A stretch of DNA of 64,000 nt. It comes from Zopfochytrium polystomum (Eukaryota; Chytridiomycota; Chytridiomycetes; Chytridiales; Chytridiaceae). The translations under genes and the position numbers were made by a program. The notes below the pieces were generated by a model. It made no database searches and was not told the origin of the DNA. It saw nothing but the letters and a program-made list of their open reading frames with translations. Location of the stretch: assembly GCA_025765615.1 (NCBI GenBank), contig JAIVFJ010000040.1:248001-312000 (forward strand), in the 5' to 3' direction. Of the stretch, positions 1 to 10,751 are shown in pieces; the first letter of the stretch is position 1; the number at the start of each line of letters is the position of its first letter.

Positions 1-580
1 TCAGGAACTGCAAGGTCAAGTAAGCGGGCAACCTGACGCACTTACCGATGTTATGATCAGCTCATAAGCCATGCGAACTTCGTCCAAGTTGATGCCAGGG
101 TCAGTGAGAGATGGAATCCCCTACATTTGGTCAACGAGGTCAGTCTTCGCCCAAGTCGCACCCTCGCCACACCGTCGCGGTTGGAAAGCTTTCATTCAGA
201 GTGTCATGGTAGGCGAAGCTTTCCCCAATTATCTTCGCACTGGTATCGTGATCGTCTGATTCGGGCCTGACGCGAAGCAGAGCGGCAACAAGGGTAAGTG
301 TCAACCGCTCAGCTGATGACCCTGTTTTCCGATTCGTAAGTTTTCGCGATCGCTGATACAAGCTGACGGCAGATCGTAGCAAACCTTCTGGTGGAGGTGG
401 AATCGGTCGCAGATCGTTCACTGCATCATAATTGATCATGTCATATGTGTTCAGAAATACTTTTATGCCTGATAAACATACCTGTTTCGCAGACGGTGCA
501 TCGAAAGCACGGAACGTTCTCCGGAAACCGCAGCAGGTTGTCACAACAGAAGCAAGAGCCGTTGGTCTAATCCGAAGAAG
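1..580 (-). CDS. Partial gene with a zinc-ribbon-like segment (possibly Hul4-type HECT E3 ligase), cut by the window edge
   Basis: On the minus strand an exon runs from an acceptor near 570 down to about 465. It encodes a Cys-rich segment (CxxC, then RFPENVP, then RCTVCET). A roughly 60-nt intron (GTATGT..GCAG, about 421-464) joins it in frame to NDLRPIPPPPEGLL. Two CxxC pairs around an RFP..VP..F/RC core followed by NDL recalls, from memory, the zinc-ribbon-like N-terminal region of fungal HUL4-type HECT ubiquitin ligases. No HECT domain is in the window; it would lie past base 1. Reading continues through helix-rich sequence (SLYQRSRKL, SSAERLTLTLVAALL). Exons further upstream (to about 830) are possible but were not resolved. 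The exon structure and family are tentative; a different zinc-ribbon protein is equally possible. Confidence 0.35.
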
Positions 581-833
581 AGTTTATTCCATCGTCGAAA
601 GAGGAAGGAAAGGGTGGTAAGAGTGTGCAGACTGGGAAAAGATCGGTCTGAACGGATCGTTCGCGAGAAGATTCCAACCAGGTCGTTTGGATTGTGGATC
701 CCGGGATGGAAAGTGCGTGCATTAGGGTACACATCGCCCCATTACGGAAGCTAAGCCCTTCTTTCAGCATTCCAGCAGTGCCGTTCATCATGGCGATGCG
801 ATCCTCGTGGGAGGGAAAGCCCTTAGAATCCAA

Positions 834-1380
834 ATGGCGTAGTACGGTTGTCGGTGGGACGAAGAACTTGATTTACGGCTCATCCCGCGAGCACCCCTTC
901 TCCACCCCCTTCTTCATTACTTTATCTTACCATGGGTATTGGTTGCGCGCCGGCGGGATCTCGGCGTGCAGGGACCTGCTGATGGTAAGGCGGATTCGGC
1001 GCCATGCCGGGCACCCTCGACATTCGCAGCGGCGGTGGTGAATGTGGTGTTTAAGTCCTTTTTCTTTTTCTTTTTTTTGCAGTTGCATTGGTTTGCTTCC
1101 GTTGGTCGCAAAAAAGTCGCGAGCGGCCACCAACTCTCCCTCCCGCGATTGTTGGAGTAACCCCATCTTACCCAATCAATACTCAATCATACCCATTATA
1201 GGCAATCAACAGTCCCTGACAGCGCTCTTGATGCTGATTATGTTGGGCGGGCGCGCCTGTAAAGAACAAAACGATTTGGTTTTCATACGAAGAGAGTCGG
1301 GTTGAATGCAGGCATTGCAAGCATCGGGCCCTTGTTCTTCAACTAATGGCCGTCCATCAACGAAATTTTTTTGGCGGTTA
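834..1380. other. Intergenic, no gene seen
   Basis: Short T-rich stretch near 1060-1080 and otherwise unremarkable sequence between the edge gene and the 3' end of IFT57. No supported ORF or RNA gene. Confidence 0.5.
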
Positions 1381-2939
1381 TTACACAGTTAGGCTAACAA
1401 TTGAAAATAAAAAATCCCTCCGACTCGCCTTTGCCTGCAGTAGGGTTTGCTCAATAACGCCGATCCGCAGATCCATCTGCTTGATATCAAACTAGAACAA
1501 GCAAAGAGGCATTGGAAGTCAAACACAAGACGGCGACGTCGGAGACGGATGCCCCACCTTGAGGCGCGATGTTCCCTTCTTGATGTCCACCAAAGGTTGC
1601 GAATCCGTCATGCCGTTACCAATTTCGTCCATACGATTCTAATGCATTCAAAGGCCGGTTTTGTTTGTGAGTATGGTCGGCCGGAGGAGCTGCCAAACTC
1701 CAGAGCACCTTGACTGAGTCTAGCTCCTCCGAAACGCGGCCAAGCTCGTTTGAAAGCTCATTAACACTCGTACTGGCGACGTTGTATTTCTGGCGTAGCT
1801 CCGAAAGTTGGTCCTGGAGACTCCTTTGCTCTTCAATTTGAGTCTCGAACTGGGTGTTGATGTATTTCTCCCTTGAAGATATCTTCTCGAGTGTTTTTTC
1901 GATGTCTGCTTGAAGTTTGCTCAGTTGGCCCCGGGTTTCTGAGAGGGATGTTGCAATGGTCTGCAACCGCAAAAGCATTGTGGCTCAGTTATTTAACATT
2001 ATGTATCTTCAAAAGTGTACCGAATGGTGTTGCTGCATGTGTTCTAAATGGAGCCTCCAATCTTTGTTATCGTTCGTGATTTGCACCTTCAGCATCGGTG
2101 CCACACGCTCCACCTCCAGAATCCACTCTGAAGGGTCCACGGTTGGTTGAATCACGGGTAGTGGTCTTAAAGATTGATAAGTGTTGTCCGAACAGATTCA
2201 CTTTAAGGAAGCCCGCAACAACCATTTGTCTCCTTACTTTGAATCTTCCATCTTTGATGCAGCAGGAGAAGCATCCATGAACAATTCTTCATCATCATCG
2301 TGAGCAGCTATTGTCTCCTCAATCGTTTCTGCTGTGACTTCTGCGTCCACGTCGACCTCAGCTTCATCGGGGTAACTGTTTCACGAAGATGAGTAGTGCT
2401 TACGACCAGAAGCGAGAGAGACTGATCGTACTCATCAACTTTGTGCACTGGCTTCGTGAAAGCCACCCCACGATGCTGGATGAGCTTATCCGTGAGAACT
2501 TGCAAGGAAAAGACTACTGCGTCGCCGTATCCTTGCTTGAGCTTATGGGGTCCAAACTCGAAAGCCACTCCCAATTTTTTGAGCTCGTTTGCTAATTAAC
2601 TGCATGAGAACCAGTTTTGGATTAACACGATATGAGGCGTACCAATATCTGCAGCAGACGCGTTTGGATCGTCAAACTGCCCCGGCGCTTCAAACTGGAC
2701 CCCAATTTTTAGCAAGAGCCACGAGCACAGCGATGTGAAGTAGAAAAACTGCTCGTTGGGATTTGGCGCTGGTAGCAGAAAATAATACTTGTTGAGGGAT
2801 TGGAATCCTCTGTGTCGTTCCATAGTGTTGCACTCGGATCAGCAACCCACGCTGTGTTTTGTTGGGTCGGTGCTCACCCTTCCCGGCAAAAGTCTCTTTG
2901 GTACCGTAAGACTTTCAGCTTATCAAGAACTTCGTCCAT
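1381..2939 (-). CDS. IFT57: Intraflagellar transport protein IFT57
   Basis: IFT57 is a subunit of the IFT-B complex, which carries cargo along the axoneme during flagellum assembly. Exon 1 starts at ATG 2939 (MDEVLDKLKVLRYQRDFC, the usual N-terminal helix). The next exons encode the calponin-homology-like N-terminal domain (KYYFLLPAPNPNEQFFYF, SWLLLKIG, FDDPNAS, then FGPHKLKQGYGDAVVF). An acidic linker and WILEVERVAPMLKVQ follow. The C-terminal coiled coil contains the family hallmark LEKISSREKYINTQFE and ends with MTDSQPLVDIKK and, after a last intron, QMDLRIGVIEQTLLQAK; the stop is at 1381-1383. Order and motifs match animal and algal IFT57 over the whole length. At least five introns were inferred. 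The gene ahead of it on the same strand stops only 83 bp upstream. The presence of IFT57 implies a flagellated life stage. Confidence 0.93.
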
Positions 2940-3022
2940 GATCTCGATCGGTCCCCGCGAAAGTCGGTGCAAATTTTCGATTTCGACAGACAATTCAACA
3001 TTTGAATAGTCTGCAGTATGTA

Positions 3023-4322
3023 TTAAATTTTTCGTTGCAGCTCATATAAGTTTGCCTGCCAAGACTCAATCAAGGCCTTGCCAACGTCGTCCAATTTGAC
3101 CCGCTTTGCAAACTCCCGCGCTGTCAATGCTCCCCGCTTCGAGCCGTCGTTTCTTACTGCAGCGAATAGCTCCTTTGCCTCTTCCTCATTGCCTAATGAA
3201 ATGAGGAGGGAAACATGCAGGTCGTGACAGGCACGAACTGACAGAACACTGTCTGCCAAGACAGTGTTATTGACGTCTGAGTAACTTTTCGAAGCTGATG
3301 GCACGTCCTCGCTGGATGCGCGATCGATATGGCTTAATGACTTCGGAACGACGCGTTCTCGGGACGAGGTATTACCGTCGTTTTTGGGCATTTTCTGGAT
3401 GCTTGTGAAGCCCATACCCGCCACGGCATCCTCATGACGAACTTTTTCGACTTGCACCAGGGCGTCTTCTTGACTCTGTGCGTGTTGTGTGTGTGTGTGT
3501 GTGTGTGTTTGTTTAATCAAAACGGTCGCATAAAACGCTTTGAACATCTTTACTTGTCTGCGGCTCAAAGCTTTGACAGCCTCCGAATGGTGCCCGAGTT
3601 TCAACAGGCACTTGGCTTTTAGCAATGTGAAGAAAGCGAATCTTCCCGGTCGTAAAACCATTTCGTAGTTTGACGTTTTGTCCAATATGTGCAGTGCGTT
3701 ATCGTACTGTCCTCTCCGGTAGCTCATCACCGCCAGGAATACACTGGCCCAGTCCTTCAGATCCCGCCACTCCGAGCAAGTCTTTGATTCAGACTCAATC
3801 AGGCGCAGGCGTGATTCTATGTAGTTGATTCCTTTGCGAAGTGTTTCGATGCAACTGTCAAATTTGGAGAGGTAAAAGTAGCAGTCCGCTGATAGTGGCA
3901 TTAATTTCCTCATGGCTCCTTAGGTAGACGGGAAAAAGCAGGGGCACCTAGATGGATCAATGCTGACGCGTAGGGATATTCGCTCCCTTTCAGCGGGCCC
4001 CGTCTTGCAACGTGCTCAAGAATCTTCTCGCACATTGCTCGTTCCTTTGCGGCGAATTGAATCTAAACAGGGCGCAGTGATCAACAAGTAACGGCTGTTT
4101 CAACCTACGAACCCCGCATTCTATCAGGATGTCTTTGTTGCTGAACATCTCCCAGTCCATTAGCAACTCCGGTAGCTTATTCCATTGATCTGTCCGAAGT
4201 GCAAGTTTTATGTCGCGTGCCAGATCCTTTTCCCTCTGGGATCGAACTTGCTCCTTGCCCTTCAGATGTACTGCACGGGGCGATGGCGACGACGTAGTTT
4301 CAATAGAAGGGGACCCTCGCAT
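3023..4322 (-). CDS. Helical-repeat (TPR-like) protein, function unknown
   Basis: Starts at ATG 4322 (MRGSPSIETTSS). A basic, charged N-terminus is followed by DQWNKLPELLMDWEMF, then (after an intron at about 4077-4123) a helix-rich exon with AKERAMCEKILEHVARRG and SALIHLGAM. After a second intron come paired amphipathic helices typical of tetratricopeptide repeats: SADCYFYLSKFDSCIETLRK, WASVFLAVMSYRRGQYDNAL, LLKAKCLLKLGHHSEAVKAL. The C-terminus has two further helices and ends YELQRKI, stop 3023-3025. A (TG)n run at about 3488-3511 falls in a probable short intron that happens to be open in frame (a Thr-His repeat if retained). The gene is not recognised as a named family. Its tail-to-head closeness to IFT57 (83 bp) is suggestive but does not show a ciliary role. 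Confidence 0.65.
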
Positions 4323-4811
4323 GGCTTTGGTAAATGACAAGTGTATTCTGAGTTACAACGCGGTACCTGCCAAAAATAAAAGGGAGAAGCTTGATTGCAC
4401 CTTCAGGAACCCCTTTCCCCATACTGACTTCCTTTGACGAACTGGGCTGCTTCCTTCACAAGTCAACCCCGCGCTGGAATCCTGAATGTGGTGGTTGCCT
4501 GACGCCGGCTCGGCTTAAGATTTCTAATTTTCCGAAGCTGGCATCCTGCATTCCCACTTTACGATCCCTCTTTCGCGCCACGCCACCTCTCTCTCGTGCT
4601 GGTTGAAGTCGATTTCCGTTTCACAATATTAGCCTTCCGCCCCACTCGGGCCAGCAGGTTTATTACAACCTGACGCTTGCTCAAGATGAAATCTTGAGAA
4701 GTTGGGTCACTTCAAGGCTGTGGACCATTGGGCGGACATCAAAAATTGACACTTTCTCTGACAAGAGCATTCCCTCCTGTTTCCCCAGATCGTTTCTGCC
4801 CAACCACCCGA
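4323..4811. promoter_or_regulatory. Divergent intergenic region between the TPR-like gene and FMC1
   Basis: 489 bp separate the two divergently oriented start codons, so both promoters must lie here. No TATA box or clear motif was picked out. Confidence 0.4.
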
Positions 4812-5591
4812 ATGACCATACCGAACGGCTTTGCCGCCGTCGCCGCCGCACCCTCCAGGGCGAGCACGCTCGCCACGTTCCGCGCGCTCCTCCGCGAAGT
4901 CACGCTGCAGGTAGGAGATTGATCGGCTCTTGCGCTTTACTTCTTGTGACTCAACGCCCCCCGTGCGCCCACCATCACCCGATCATGCAGTTCACCTCCC
5001 GCAACGGCAACCCAACGTGGCGAAACCGCCTAGTCACCACCTACCGGTCTGCCCTGTCCGAGCAGCGCTCGCATCCGTCTCGCGTCGCTCGGCAGGCCAG
5101 GGACGCCGAAGACCTGGTGATCTTTTTGCGGGCAACGAGGGAGCACAGGGTGAGGAGGGGGGATGCGGACAAAACAAACGCCCCGCGCGCGGGTTCCTCT
5201 TTGTCCCGTCGCTGACCTCGATGTTTCTTCTTGCGTTGCTTTTGGGAAGAGGCTCGTCGAGCTCTACTGGCCCAACGCCGGCCTGTCGCAAAGCGAAAAG
5301 ACTCGTCGCACCGCCGCCGTCGTTGGGCTGAACATGCCGCCGCCCCTGCGGGACGATGAGACCTTGCAGGGCGGTGGTCGCCGCCGGGCCGACTTGCTCT
5401 CTGAGGCGTCGTCGAATGGACAGGAAAGCGGTGGAGAAGGCCGGAGGGAGCGCTTTGGTACTGTTGCGGCGGCAATGACGACGACCACGCCGCTCGATAC
5501 CGAGGCGGCAGTCATTGAGGCGGCGGCCATCGTGGGGCATGCCATTGAGACCATGACCGCAGAGACAGAAACACGCCATCAAGAGAACTGA
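4812..5591 (+). CDS. FMC1: FMC1-like mitochondrial ATP synthase assembly factor (LYR-type family)
   Basis: Three exons. Exon 1 (4812-4910) begins MTIPNGFAAV and contains TFRALLREVTLQ, the family's N-terminal LYR-like helix. Exon 2 (4991-5149) encodes WRNRLVTTYRSALSEQ and the helix AEDLVIFLRATREHR. Exon 3 (from 5250) encodes RLVELYWPNAGLSQSEKTRR then AAVVGLNMPP, equivalent to the YNPG..E..R.TA..VGL.MP block of fungal FMC1. Introns are bounded by CAG/GTAGGA and CAG, and by AGG/GTGAGG and AAG. In yeast, Fmc1 acts in the mitochondrial matrix with Atp12 in F1 assembly. The C-terminal tail (about 90 residues of Gly/Arg/Ala/Thr-rich sequence) is longer than usual. An in-frame non-ATG reading continues upstream of 4812, but ATG 4812 is the natural start. 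Confidence 0.75.
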
Positions 5592-5681
5592 GGGCTTGAT
5601 CGCTCTCGTAATAGCCCAACTGGGATGTCTTCCCTTTTTTTCTGTTGTCTTTACGGCCTTGTGGATATATACTCGCATGGT

Positions 5682-5717
<36 letters not shown>

Positions 5718-6484
5718 CACCCCTTCTCCTTCGTTTTTGTCGTTGTGGTTGTCGCGGGTCCGTCGCGCAGCAACCGGCTCTTGGCATCATTGTGTCCCTT
5801 TCCAACCAACTGACACGTTCGCAAGGAGCAACAGAGAACAAACAATGTTCAAGAGGTCGGCAGAAGTTGGACGAGGGATTGTCGGAAAAGGGCATGAATG
5901 AGCAGGCGATCGAAGGTACGGGGAGACTGAGTGTAAGAAAGCCGTAGCAGTGCGAAGGGATTGGGGGCAATAACGAAGGGTGTTACACATCCTAAAAAAG
6001 GTCCCGACGGTATTTGTATGAAGACCACTTTGGAACAAGGAAAAAGTACCGCCACAATCCATCGATTGTCAAGGCGCCAAGGAGAACTTGTCCCAAAAGG
6101 ATGGATGGGTCTCCAAGACAGTCTGGGGAATGTTTTTAGCAACTTGAACGTGTACGAAAATGAAGTAAAACTAGGTAGGTAAAATGGAAGACGGGTAGAC
6201 TCCGAGGGGCGAAGGAGAGGAAGGGAGAAAAGGGCCAATGAAAGGGAAACAAATAGAAGAATGAAGCAATGTCGGGGCAATATCGTAGCGGAAGAATCCC
6301 AAGGTCTCACAGACATAAGGACGGGAACAGAATTATAGAACCATCCCAAAAAACAAAACATCCCTCATTTACTTGCCAAGAAACGACAGCGTAAACCTAA
6401 CGTCTCCCAGTCTCTCCACGATCCTGCACGCGGTAGATTATTTGAAAGAAAGGAAATTCACTTGCGATCCGTGGCACAGAACTT
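5592..6484. other. Convergent intergenic region with a long poly(T) tract
   Basis: Lies between the stop codons of FMC1 (+) and the SH3 gene (-). It contains a 34-nt uninterrupted T run (5684-5717). A long open frame on the minus strand (5849-6361) has no domain-like composition and lies in the 3' flank. No gene is supported. Confidence 0.5.
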
Positions 6485-8201
6485 CTACATTAGCCGACCA
6501 GGGAAAAGCATAATGACGTCATCATGCAAAACGTGGAGGCAGTGGTATGGTACCATTCCAGAGTCTTTGGCGCCGCTGTTCTCTGGAACTGTGCTGACCG
6601 ACTTTCCTTTCTTCCCTGCAGAAACAGCCGGCTGCTTGGGACCTTTGCTTGTAGTAGGTGAAGGTCTGCTGGATGGTTGCCCAGGCTTGTTTTCCCTTCG
6701 GACCCACACCCATCCATCCTCAAAGTACTTTTCCACGATAACTACTTCTCCTCGGGATACTTGAATTTCGTCGGATAGTGCTGCGTTGAACGGGAAGACC
6801 ACTTTGTGCCGCTGCTCTGCTGGGTGCGGCGGCCGCCACGATGACGACCCACCAACATTCCGCTCAGGGGTACCGTTGTAAACTAGCCTGACTCTCCGAA
6901 TCCGACGACCGTCCGGCCCGATCTTGTAGTTGTCCTCCTCATCGTCCGAGTCAAACACCATGTTGGGAGAGGAGGACAAAGGGAGGGTTGTGGCCGTCTC
7001 CGTACTGGAATCGCGAGCAGCGCTGCCATCAGATGACTTGCTGGCTGCACTGGTCAGTGACGGTGTCGACGTCGCCGATGAGGCCCGGTCTACCGCAGTA
7101 ACTCCTGAGAACCGGTCGACCGTTGAGCTTTCACCCGAATTTTGGCTCTCAGAAACTGCACCAGTGCCCGCCGCCGCAGCACCTTTCTCGGCAGCGTCGA
7201 GATCTGTCTTACCACCAGACTTCAGCAGCTTTGAGAAGAATGACACCTTTTCAGGCTTTTCATTGTTCTCATCCAGCGGTGGTGGGTAGAGCCAGGCAAG
7301 CCATGGATTTGGTGGCTTTTCGATCGGCTTGTTCGGACCATCGGCCCATGACTTGCCTTTCGCTTGTCGACGTTCCAGTTTTTTTCTGTACAGCCAGCTC
7401 GCCAGAACGCCTACTGCCGTAATAACTAACACACCAGCAATCGGAGGTACAATATAAACAATATTTATGCTAGCGCTAGGTTCAACAGGACATTCCGCTC
7501 CTGGCTGGAGGAAGCGAATGTTCGCGCGAGGAGTAATAGTGGCCAGTGTACCGGGGGTTGCCTTTGCCGAGATGGGCGTTTGAGTTGGCGATAGTGTGTA
7601 AGTTCCAGTCAGTGAGTAGCTGATGTTGGAGTCCATCGTAATATTTGGAACGACAAACGGCCACCGCTTAGAGCCAATATCCAGTGTACCATTCGCGAGC
7701 AAAATGTAAGGACTTCCGCTGGGAGGCTGTTTCAAGCATTAGTCATAATATTCCTGAAGAATACAGACTACGTACCGTGAGCTGGAAGGAGAAGTTGAAG
7801 TCCCCAGTGTTCAGTACCCCCGCATCCCAAATGAGAGCAGACGTGGTGTTCACATAGAGATAGGCCTTGCCAGAGCCGGTAGTACAATTTGTGTCCACGT
7901 TGATCATGTATGCAACAGCTAGAAGGCGTTAGACATGAGCGGAAAGATAAAGATGAAACTCACTGTTCGTGTTCTTGTCTCCAGGGAGACTGACATCCCC
8001 TGGCTCAGCGACCGAGGCCAATGCAAAAGGAATCCAAAGGGAGAGGACAAGGAACAAGCTTGAAACCGCGAGGAGGCAAAGCTGGCCCAAGCGTTTCGAT
8101 GGGCCCCGCCATGCCGCGAAGCTCTTTTCTCGCGATGAGGTTCTCGATTGTAAGAACCTCGATGGAGCAAAGGACGGCGACTGGGTCACATGGACAACCA
8201 T
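6485..8201 (-). CDS. Single-pass membrane protein with a glycosylatable ectodomain and C-terminal SH3 domain
   Basis: The predicted order is: a hydrophobic signal/anchor (LCLLAVSSLFLVLSLWIPFA); an extracytosolic part over two further exons with several N-glycosylation sequons (NCT, NTT, NFS, NGT, NIT, NIS); a transmembrane helix (VYIVPPIAGVLVITAVGVLA); a basic stop-transfer (YRKKLERRQAKGK); a long Ser/Thr-rich cytosolic linker; and an SH3 domain near the C-terminus (KVVFPFNAALSDEIQVSRGE, then DGWVWVRRENK, then SGMVPYHCLHVL). A Pro/Ser-rich insertion splits the SH3 core. Topology recalls fungal SH3 membrane sensors, but Sho1 has four helices, so this is not Sho1. The start is uncertain: ATG 8201 is chosen for proximity to the hydrophobic segment, and ATG 8384 would add a Ser/Pro-rich extension. 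A ligand or signalling role is inference. Confidence 0.65.
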
Positions 8202-8609
8202 GATCCGCTGACTTCTCGGGGAACAAGATGGCAATGTTGATTCGGTGAGGACAGGGCTCGTCAGGGTGGGGGAATGTCCAGTCGGGAAACGAGAAGGTTT
8301 ATGGGTATTAGGAAAATGTGTCGAGGGGAAAGGCGACGATGAGGCAGCCACGGAAGTTCCAGGATGAGGCGTGGAGGCCGTCATGGCAGCGGCAGCGGAG
8401 GCGGCAAATGCGGGATCTGGGTTGAGGGGTAGAAGCAGCCGTTCGATGCGAGCGGCGCAGATTGCGATGGGATATTGAAATGACCGGTCCGAAAGGCGAC
8501 AGCTGGCGCTGAGAGAGCCAGGGTTTGGGCCAAGAACGTTGTCCCGGAGAAGACGCCAAACGGAGGAGGGGGTTGACGGGCGTCGCTGGAGTCCGCGCGG
8601 TTTCAGCAA

Positions 8610-8677
8610 TGTGGCTCAACTGATTTTTTTTTTTTTTTTTTTTTTTAGTTTTCTGTTCTTCGCTCCTATCGAATCCG

Positions 8678-8709
<32 letters not shown>

Positions 8710-10751
8710 CTTCTCTCTTTCCATGACTGTCTCTCTCTCTGTCTTCCTCGATTGCGCAGCGCGGGTGGTTGGTTCAAAATTCGTCCGGTCCATCTGTCTC
8801 TCTCCTTCTCTCTTGTTCTTTTTCCACAAGGAAATGTTTTTTCTTTTGCTTCTGCCGTTTTCGATTTCTACTCCGTATCGGGCATGCTTGTCTCTCCCAA
8901 TCGTCGACCGGGCACCAAAAGGCTTCGCTGACGACGGCTGCGACTGTTGTGTGTTTAAGCCGCGGACGCCTCGCCGACAAAGTTGCTTTCTGTGGCGTGC
9001 TTTGGATCGTGGGGGTTTCTTTTGCGCAGGACCAAATCGTGCAACCGGTGTTGTGGATTCGAGCCACTTCTGTGTGTTATTAGGGTCGGAAGATCGGACG
9101 AGAGACGGACGGTGAGAGTTTGTTTGGAAGGAAGGGACGGTCGAAGGGCGAGGGAACAAGGTGAAACAACAACACCAACAGTAATACTCAAGAAAGCCTT
9201 GACTCCGTTGGGTCACGGATGCACAAAAAGTGAAGGATTTGCAAGCAGAGACGGGACCTCTCGACTACCTCCATCTTCTGTCAACGCATGGAAGCTTGGA
9301 CATGGATCAATATTAGCAAATGCTGATGCCATCTATCCAGCAGTGTTGCAAAAGCTGGGCAATTTTGAGCTGGAGCAGCGAACGGAACCGTGCAAAGACC
9401 AGGACAGTGAAAAACTCAAGGTGGGGCATCGAATCCGGAGGACGGTGAATGGACTTTCGCTTCACAAAATTGCCATTCGCTTCCTAATGTGCTTCCAACT
9501 GGTGTTGCGCCAAAGCTTGGACACAGCGGAGAGCAAAGGGCGGACTGGCCTTCTGTCAAACATTACATGGCGTCCTTGCGACATGGCTTTTTTTTTTGAC
9601 TCTCTGGGGAAAGCTGCTCTGCACACTAATAATTCCGCTTTGTCAATAAAGAGGAATTATTAAAGTCAGTGAGGCTTCACCTCAAAATGCTGTTCCCAGT
9701 GCCACTACAACGGTCCTGGAATGATGAGTGTCTTTGCTGCAAACAATACACTGTGACTGCAGCGATGGACAGACGAAGAATGCACTTTGCAACATCCTCA
9801 TAAATGCAGTTGCAAATGTAATGGTGCTATCCGCTGCGGGGACCCTATTCCAAAGAATTCTTTAAGTCGGAAGAGAAAGAATTCCAAGGTAAATGCGTTC
9901 TGAATGCGCCTGTTAAATTGTTCTGCTTTGCTTTCTATTGTTTGCGAACCATCTGACCAGTCATCTATCAAATTTCTGGTCGCCTGCACGAGCGCTCCAT
10001 CTGTGCGACAAGGGGAGAGGTTACATCATATTGCAAAAAAAAAAAAAAAAAAAAAAAAATCCAGTGAGGATGGGTTTTTTCCATCGTGCTTTGGCAGGAG
10101 GGTTTTTGTTGTCTGCAAAGCTTGGCTGTTGAGAGTCTGATTAAGCTCGCTTCAAAAACGTCAGTTCATTTTCTCACGCAGGACGCCGCTATATCCTTAT
10201 CGTTCAAAAAAAATTTTTTTTTTGTTTGCATTCGTGACCCAATGAGTCCAGGCTTGGAGTGTGTACAGTTCATTCGAGGGCGTAAGGGTTGGAAGATCGG
10301 GCGAGAGGCCACGGTGGAGAGGAGGGGTTGGCGAGGAATGGAAGGAAGAAGAAGAATAACTTTGCTGGGAGTGTTTCAGAAGCGAGGTGGGTAAAGTGTT
10401 TGTGCGTTGTTGGTCCACGCGTCACGGGGCCTCTGGCTGCCGGTTGAATTTCGCGACAGGAAGTGGGAGCGAAAGGCTGTGCAAGCGACCAACAATTTTT
10501 CCCGGTGGGTTGCTTTTTTTTTTTTTTTTTTGTTTCTTTGTATTTTTTGGGAAGGAAGAAACCAAAAAACAAAAAAAAAGAAATATAAGAAATAAAGAAA
10601 AAAAGATTTAAAAAAAGGAAAGGGAAAATCCTTTATAAAAACCGTCCAGTCAGCGAGCGATCAATGGAAAACGAGAAACGAAACGAACGAAGAGACAAGC
10701 AAACAGACACTAAACTTCAAAAAAAGAAAAGAAAATACACCACCAGGCAGA
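8610..10751. other. About 2.1 kb without a convincing gene; poly(T), (CT)n and poly(A) tracts
   Basis: Holds a T23 run (8624-8646), a CT-rich run (8681-8704), an A25 run (10035-10059) and a T-run near 10514-10531. A + strand frame at 8983-9663 is open but has no recognisable domain. The 5' UTR and promoter of the downstream membrane protein should lie just before 10752. Confidence 0.45.

Noticed and set aside
3434..3622. Val/Cys-rich small protein on the + strand across the (TG)n repeat
   Set aside because: Produced by the microsatellite; antisense to the better-supported TPR-like gene.
5849..6361. 170-residue open frame on the minus strand
   Set aside because: Lies in the 3' flank between converging genes, has no domain-like pattern, and its openness follows from pyrimidine-rich composition.
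8983..9663. 226-residue open frame on the + strand
   Set aside because: No recognisable family, no evident start context or splice partners; it sits among homopolymer and CT repeats.
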